Source: Micractinium sp. NFX-FRZ
Taxonomy: Eukaryota > Chlorophyta > Trebouxiophyceae > Chlorellales > Chlorellaceae
Assembly: GCA_029339195.1 (NCBI GenBank)
Contig: JAPTJF010000058.1
Span: 1-64,000, forward strand
Direction of reading: 5' to 3'
Length of the DNA stretch: 64,000 nucleotides
The notes beneath the pieces are model-generated. The model had not been told where the DNA came from, did not search any database, and saw only the letters and a list, made by a program, of their open reading frames with translations. The position numbers were made by a program, and so were the translations under genes. Below, in pieces: positions 56,522-64,000 of this stretch (positions are counted from its first letter, which is position 1; the number at the start of each line of letters is the position of its first letter).

Positions 56522-56789
56522 TGAAGCGGCCATTGTATCACTTGAATGCATTGAAGCTGCCATCTCTCGGCTGTGGCTTTGCACGGCGATGCCCAAACCC
56601 GTGTTGCACTGTTCAATCGCGTGACACACCCATGGCGTGTTGGGTGTCAATACATACATGCTCCCAGCATCACTCTGGCGGGCCCTTCCGGCGCCGGCGG
56701 GGGGCACGCCGGCACTGCCGCCCAGCTGGCACCTTGGGCAGGTGCAGGTTTCGCGCGATTCCAGCTTCTGCCCACCATTGGTGCGGTGA

Positions 56790-59700
56790 ATGGCTTCCGC
56801 CTTGACGCGCCTCGGGGTCTGGAGGCGGGGGTTCCACAACCTTCAGGGTTTTGCCCGTGCGCAGCCTTGCGGCTTGCTGTGTCCAGATCACAGAGGCATG
56901 CATTCGGCCATACGCTTGCCCGCGCTCCTCCCGCTCGGCCGGAGCCCTCGGACAGACCTTGCTTGCGCCTGCCTGCCGAGCTCCTGGGCCTACCAAACGC
57001 GTATCCAGGCTGATCGCAGCGCGCCTCTGCAGCATGCAAGGCGGCGCGGCCTGCGCGGCGCAGCTGCCAGCGCAGCGGCGGCTCCAGCCGAGGCGGCACC
57101 GGCCGCTCTTGCTGCCGCCACCGCCGCATCACCCGCAACTCATTTCACGTCGCTGACCATCAAGGACTTTGCTCTGGTCTCTGAGCAGCGCATTAACCTG
57201 CAGCCAGGGCTCACCGTCATCACTGGAGAGTCAGGTGCCGGCAAGTCGGTGCTTGTTGAGGCGCTGGGCCAAGTGCTGGGTGCTCCCGCATCAGACGAGG
57301 CGGTGCGCCCACCTTCCAACACAGCCGTGGTGGAGGCTCAACTGGCGGTGGCCCCTGATGAGCAGCCGCTGCTGCGGCAACTGCTGGGCGAGCTGGGGGT
57401 GCCTCAGAGGGCGGCCAGGGAGCTGGGCGCTCTCACGTTACGTCGGGAGCTGCTCAAAGGTGAGAGCTGTGCATGGGGGGTGAGCACTGGCGGCAGCCTG
57501 GCGGTGTGCGGACCTCTGCCCCTTCAGATGAGTTCCCCTTGCTGACTGGGCTTGACTGAATCTTGCTGCCCCCCTGGTGGTGTGTATGAAAGTTCCAACC
57601 CTAGCGCAATCCACCCCCCACCATCCTGCTGTGCCTGGCATGCTGCATCTGCTCATTCCACTGCCCCCGCCCTGCCCTGCCTGCGCAGGCCCCGACGGCA
57701 GTGTGCGCAGCAGGTGCTTCATCAACGGCAGCCCCACCTCAGGTGCTTGGCTGGCCTGCCTCTGCCAACCTGCCATTGTGCAGCTGCGGCGCGTGTGCCC
57801 GCCCCGTGCGGCCAGCAAAGCTGTACGGCTGCAGCTGACGTGGGCGTGCTGCGCCCCTCTGCCCTGCTTTGCTTGCTGCGCTGCCCTGCACCACTTCGGC
57901 GCTAACATGCACTACCGCCCCCTGCCGCACCCTGCCATCGATCCTGCAGTGCGGGTGCTGCGAGAGGTGGGCCAGCTGCTGGTGGATGTGAACGGGCAGC
58001 ATGCCGCCCTGACGCTCAAAGACGGCGCCACGCGGGTGCGTGCCGCTGCCGGTGCTGCCAATGCGGCAGCGTGCACGTGTTGTTGTGTGGAGAAGAGCCT
58101 GCGTCCTGCGCTGCTTCTTACTATGCACTCTGCCGCCCTCGGTGCTAGTCCAGGCGGGGGGCAGCTGCCAGGGCTGGAGCCACTGCTTTCCTGATCTGTG
58201 AACTCCACCTCTTGCTGTTGTGTGTTGTCCCTGCAGCTGCGGCTCCTGGACAGGCTGGCAGGCACCACGGCCGCTGCCGACGGGTTTGCTGCCAGCCTGG
58301 CGGAGTGGCAGCAGGCGCAGGCGCAGGTGCGGGTGTCTCCCAGGGAGCGCACACTTCTTGTGACACAACCAGTGCAAGCGGGGCGGCTGTGCTGCCGTGG
58401 TGCCTTCTACAAGGCGACAGCACGGCTTGGGTGTGTGCCACAGCATCCGTGCTAGCTCTCTCTGGTGGCCTTGCTCTGCCTTTACCGACCTCGCCTGGCT
58501 GGCTGCCCTCCCGCTGTGCAGCTACGTGAGCTGGATGCCCTGTCGGATGAGCAGCAGCGGGAGGCGATGCAGCGGCTGGTGGATGATGTGAGCACGCTGC
58601 TGTGCCTGCTGCCGCTGCTGCCCGCCCGCCTGCCCGTGTCGCCTGCGCTGGTGCTGTTGTGGGGGAGGCGGTCTGCCTGCTCAGCTCTCCTGTGCCTTGC
58701 CTCGTTTGAGCCCCCCCACGTATCTCACCCGGCCGCACTGCTGACCTGAAGCCAATGAGCACCTCCCACCCCTGGAATGCCTCCGTCTCTTCCCCTACAC
58801 CTGCTCCCCCCCGCCCCGGCAGGTCTACGCAGCTGGGGTGGAAGCGGGAGAGGACCGGGCGCTGCGCCAGGCGCTCCGCCAGCTGGACGGCCGCCGCGCA
58901 GCCGCCGAGCGCTGCCGCCTGGTGTCGGTCGGCCTCAGCGGCGCCGGCGGCGGCGGCATTGCGGATGCGCTGCGAGATGTGCAGCTGCAGGTGAAGCAGC
59001 TGCTGTCACTGGAGGAGCGCCTTGCAGCGCAGGCAGCGGCGGAGCGGGAGGCAGAGGAAGCGGCGCAGCGGGGGCAGGGCACAGCGGCAGGGGCGTCAGC
59101 CAGCTTGTCAAGTCGGCAGTCGGCAGCAGATGAGGAGGAGGTGGAGGCGGAGGGGGAGGAGGACTCGGCGTCAGGCATGCTGCAGGCGGCGGTTGCTCTG
59201 CTGGACCAGGCACAGGCGGTGATGGACGAAGCAGAGGAGCAGGCAAGGCCCCCTGGCGGTCTGGGAGCAGAGCGGGGCAGTACTTGTGCTGTGGGCAGGC
59301 TGCGCATTGTCGTGCACTGATGTGCCAGGGCAGTGCTGTCGCCGCTTGCTTGCACTTCCTGTCTTTGCCGCCGCTGGCAGTGTATCTGCGCCGCTGTTCC
59401 TCATGCCGCCATTCTTTCGATTCGGATCCGACAGGCATGGGGCTAACTGTGGGTGCATCTTCTCTGGCCTGCCCTGGGGCCTCTGCAGGTGGTGCAGTAC
59501 GCCAAGCGGTACCGCTTCAGCCAGGCGGAGTATGATGACATGTCAGCCCGCCTGCAGCAGGTGGGGCGTGTGCCAGCTCAGCCGCTGGCCCCCTTCGCTA
59601 GACACCTGCACACAAATGATGCATCGCCCGCAGGGTGGCAGCAGGCCGCAGGGTGGCAGCAGGCCGAGAGGCACCGGCGCACCAAGGCCTGATGCCGGGA

Positions 59701-61273
59701 TGGTTTGGGGCTTGCCAGCCGCTTACTCGCCCACTCGACTGGCGGCTGCCTGCCCTTTTAGAAATCCTGGCTTGGCGTCGTCTTCCTTGTGTGCAGCTGG
59801 AAAGGCTGATGAAGCAGCACGATGCGGCCTCGGCAGACGAGCTGCTGGACTTGGCACAGCGGCAGGCAAGTAAAGTGAACGCTACTGCCAACTGCACCTG
59901 CTTCATGCCTTTCGCACACAGCGGCCCACCCTTTGTGCTGCACGAGTGTGTGCCGGCGGCTTGCTGCGCGCAGCGTCCCCCTTGACCCATGATGGTACTG
60001 CCGCGGTACTGCAGGAAGCTGCCCTGGACCTATACTTCCAGCTGGAGGGGCAGCGGGACACTCTGGAGGGGGAGGCGGCCCGGCTGCTGGGCTTGGTGCA
60101 GCAGCAAGCATTGCAGCTCAGGTGGGTGGATGGCTCCCACGCTGTGCTGTGCTGTGCTGTGCTGTGGGTTACGCATGTAGCCAGGTGCGTTCCACACTGC
60201 TGGCAGGCTTCCACAGTCTTGGCAGGCTAATGGTGTACTTCGATGCGCTCATGCCATCCACGTACTGCCCGCCCCTTCACATGCTCCGCCCTGCTGCAGC
60301 CAGCAGCGGCAGGAGGCGGCGGGGCGGCTGCGGGCGGCAGTGGAGGCTGTGCTGGGAGACCTGGCAATGGCTGGCAGCCGCTTTGATGTGCGCCTCAGCT
60401 GGACGCCGCTGTCTGCCGCAGCCGGCGGCAGCAGCGGGGCGGGCAGCGGCACCTGTTTTGGGATCGGCGCTGCCGAGGCAGGCAGCTGTGGGCAGGAGGG
60501 TGGGCAGTACCGGGTGCGCCCCAGCGGCCTGGACTCTGCAGAGTTCTTGTATGCGGCAGGGCCAGGCGAGCCGCTGCGCCCGCTGTCAGCTGTGGCGTCT
60601 GGCGGTGAGTCGGCCCGCCTCATGCTGGCGCTCAAAGCCGCCCCTGCATTCATGCTGGGCGGAACTGGTGGCAGCGGCAGCGGCAGCGACGGCAGCGGTG
60701 CAGCGGAGCAGGAACGTGGCAGCACTGCCAGCGCCCCCAATGGCAGCTGGGACAGCAGCAGCAGCACTGCCAGCAGCAGCCAGATCATGCTGCTGGATGA
60801 GATTGACTCGGGCATCGGCTCCCGCCTGGGCCAGCCAATTGGCCGCATCCTGCGCCGCATGGCGGGCCCCGCGGGCCTCAGGGCCGGCCAGATCCTGTGC
60901 GTCTCGCACCTGCCGCAGGCAAGCGCCGTGCTGGCGTGGTTTGTGGGGCGTTGGGTGTGTGCTTAGGTGGAGCAGGCTGCCCTGCGCCTGCTGTGCAGCC
61001 GCCTCCCGCCTGCGCCGTTCCTGGAACGCTCACCAGCACAGCACCTAAGCAGCACTGCACGCTCCTTCATCCGTCTCCGGCTGCTCGTAGGTGGCTGCAC
61101 ATGCAGAGCACCACCTGTGCGTACGCAAGGCGACGGCACCGGACAACCGTGTGTGCACCCAGTTTGAGCAGCTGCAAGCCCGTACCGAGCGGCTTCGTGA
61201 GATTGGTGCCATGCTGGGGCTGCCCGAGGCAGCAGCAGAGGAGCTGCTGCAGGCTGCACAGCAGGAGGGCTGA
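56790..61273 (+). CDS. RecN: RecN-type DNA repair SMC-like ATPase, organelle-targeted
   Basis: Eleven exons: 56790-57459, 57689-57742, 57950-58035, 58237-58326, 58522-58587, 58823-59242, 59489-59560, 59797-59865, 60015-60121, 60300-60918, 61091-61273; 811 aa, phases agree. Residues 1-~105 are Ala/Arg-rich, like a plastid transit peptide. The ATPase head begins HFTSLTIKDFALVSEQRINL with Walker A G146-ESGAGKS-153. VDVNGQHAALTL matches the bacterial VDIHGQHEHQ block. Two coiled-coil arms follow (~330-580). The C-terminal head has the ABC signature ASGGESARLML, Walker B IMLLDEIDSGIG and SHLPQVAAHAEHHLCVRK. RecN bridges DNA ends in double-strand-break repair; plants keep a cyanobacterial-type copy for chloroplast DNA (family knowledge). 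Three introns (donors 59243, 59866, 60919) are GC-AG; the SHLPQ/VAAH junction is strong proof of one. The start could instead be 56898. Confidence 0.9.
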
Positions 61274-61406
61274 GCAGCTGGGAGCCGCAAACACAACACT
61301 GCTGACTGCCAGCCAGCACTTGTACATAGCCTTTGATTTCATTGATCCGCCATGGGGCCCTGCCCCCGTTCACTCTCAGTTCACGTGTTGGTTTGAGCAT
61401 CACGAT

Positions 61407-61411
61407 TTACA
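61407..61411 (-). terminator. TGTAA poly(A)-type signal for the dehydratase gene
   Basis: The minus-strand TGTAA lies 221 bp downstream of the dehydratase stop codon. Confidence 0.5.
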
Positions 61412-61431
61412 CTTTGTTGGGGCAGCAGTGT

Positions 61432-61436
61432 TGTAA
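61432..61436 (+). terminator. TGTAA poly(A)-type signal for RecN
   Basis: The TGTAA motif lies 159 bp downstream of the RecN stop codon. Confidence 0.5.
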
Positions 61437-61631
61437 GCGTCAGTCTTCACAAAATAGCAGGGCGCCAGGGCGAATAACATAGGGGCGCGCAGAGCGCCAC
61501 AGGGTACAACGTCACGAAAGCAGAAAGCGAGCAAAAGAGAAGCGCAGTAGCACAGGGGAGCTGCAAATACGTAATCTGCAGCAGTGGGCGTGCCCTTAAT
61601 TTCCAGGACTATTGTGCCCAGTCAAGCTGCC

Positions 61632-63845
<2,214 letters not shown>

Positions 63846-64000
63846 CTGCGGGGGCATGACGGTGCGGTTGGCAGGGGCAAAGGGGCGCAGGCGGATAGGC
63901 GATGTAGCGGAGGCGGGGGGCAGCAGCGGCGGCGGTTGAGGCAGCGGCAGGGCAGCAGTACCGGGCGCTTTGCGCGTCCCCGCTTGCATGGGCATGGCTT

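Larger units (their letters stand above)
61274..61631. other. Tail-to-tail overlap region of RecN and dehydratase genes
   Basis: The 358 bp lies between convergent stops. The RecN-side TGTAA (61432-61436) is to the right of the dehydratase-side TGTAA (minus strand, 61407-61411), so the two mature 3' UTRs are expected to overlap. Confidence 0.55.

Noticed and set aside
57775..57990. Possible exon 3 copy in RecN intron 2
   Set aside because: Only GC-rich partial base matches and no consistent protein-level match.

Overview
The window reads as nuclear DNA of a GC-rich chlorophyte green alga, most likely a Chlorella-like trebouxiophyte. The evidence is: dense GC-rich genes with many short introns; TGTAA (the green-algal poly(A) signal) downstream of several genes; a light-harvesting chlorophyll-binding protein with a transit peptide; a hydroxyproline-rich Ser-Pro wall-type linker; and plant-lineage families (CAMTA-type CG-1 factor, SDP1-type lipase, GRIK/CaMKK-type kinase, mTERF, RecN, RHM-type dehydratase). 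The species call is inference. All gene models were spliced by hand from the sequence, and exon phases were checked at every junction except where a doubt is stated.

Layout, left to right (+ unless noted): (1) 428-6254 signal-anchored alpha/beta-hydrolase-like protein with a Pro-rich stalk and one membrane span; (2) 7253-8111 small plastid-type membrane/coiled-coil protein, flanked by two copies of a 460-574 bp direct repeat; (3) 9975-12905 RING-H2 plus vWA protein; (4) 13743-16574 FAD amine/polyamine oxidase; (5) 16833-19789 (-) LHC protein with an N-terminal extension; (6) 20277-26433 EGT1 ergothioneine synthase, divergent from the LHC gene; (7) 28327-32427 CG-1-domain protein; (8) 33893-40739 SDP1-like patatin lipase; (9) 41077-43205 (-) mTERF protein; (10) 43938-46869 secreted Ntn-hydrolase (choloylglycine hydrolase family); (11) 47939-56521 myristoylation-motif protein kinase fused to a cyclic-nucleotide-binding-like C-terminus; (12) 56790-61273 RecN; (13) 61632 to the right edge (-), UDP-glucose 4,6-dehydratase, 5' end outside the window.

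The genes do not form a pathway cluster. Plastid or organelle functions recur (LHC, RecN, mTERF, the small coiled-coil protein), as do signalling, lipid turnover, antioxidant synthesis and wall-sugar synthesis. Three tail-to-tail pairs (4/5, 8/9, 12/13) and two head-to-head pairs (5/6, 9/10) give short shared 3' or 5' intergenic regions.

The most unusual signal is in the introns. First, about 12 of roughly 108 reconstructed introns have GC-AG ends with a GCAAG-type donor, far above the ~1% usual in eukaryotes. Second, in five genes the intron next to an exon carries one or more diverged copies of that exon's edge, often still readable at protein level. Most of these sit about 103-115 bp from the real edge. 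This looks like recurrent short tandem duplication of exon/intron boundaries, that is, pseudo-exons, possible alternative exons, or traces of intron gain.
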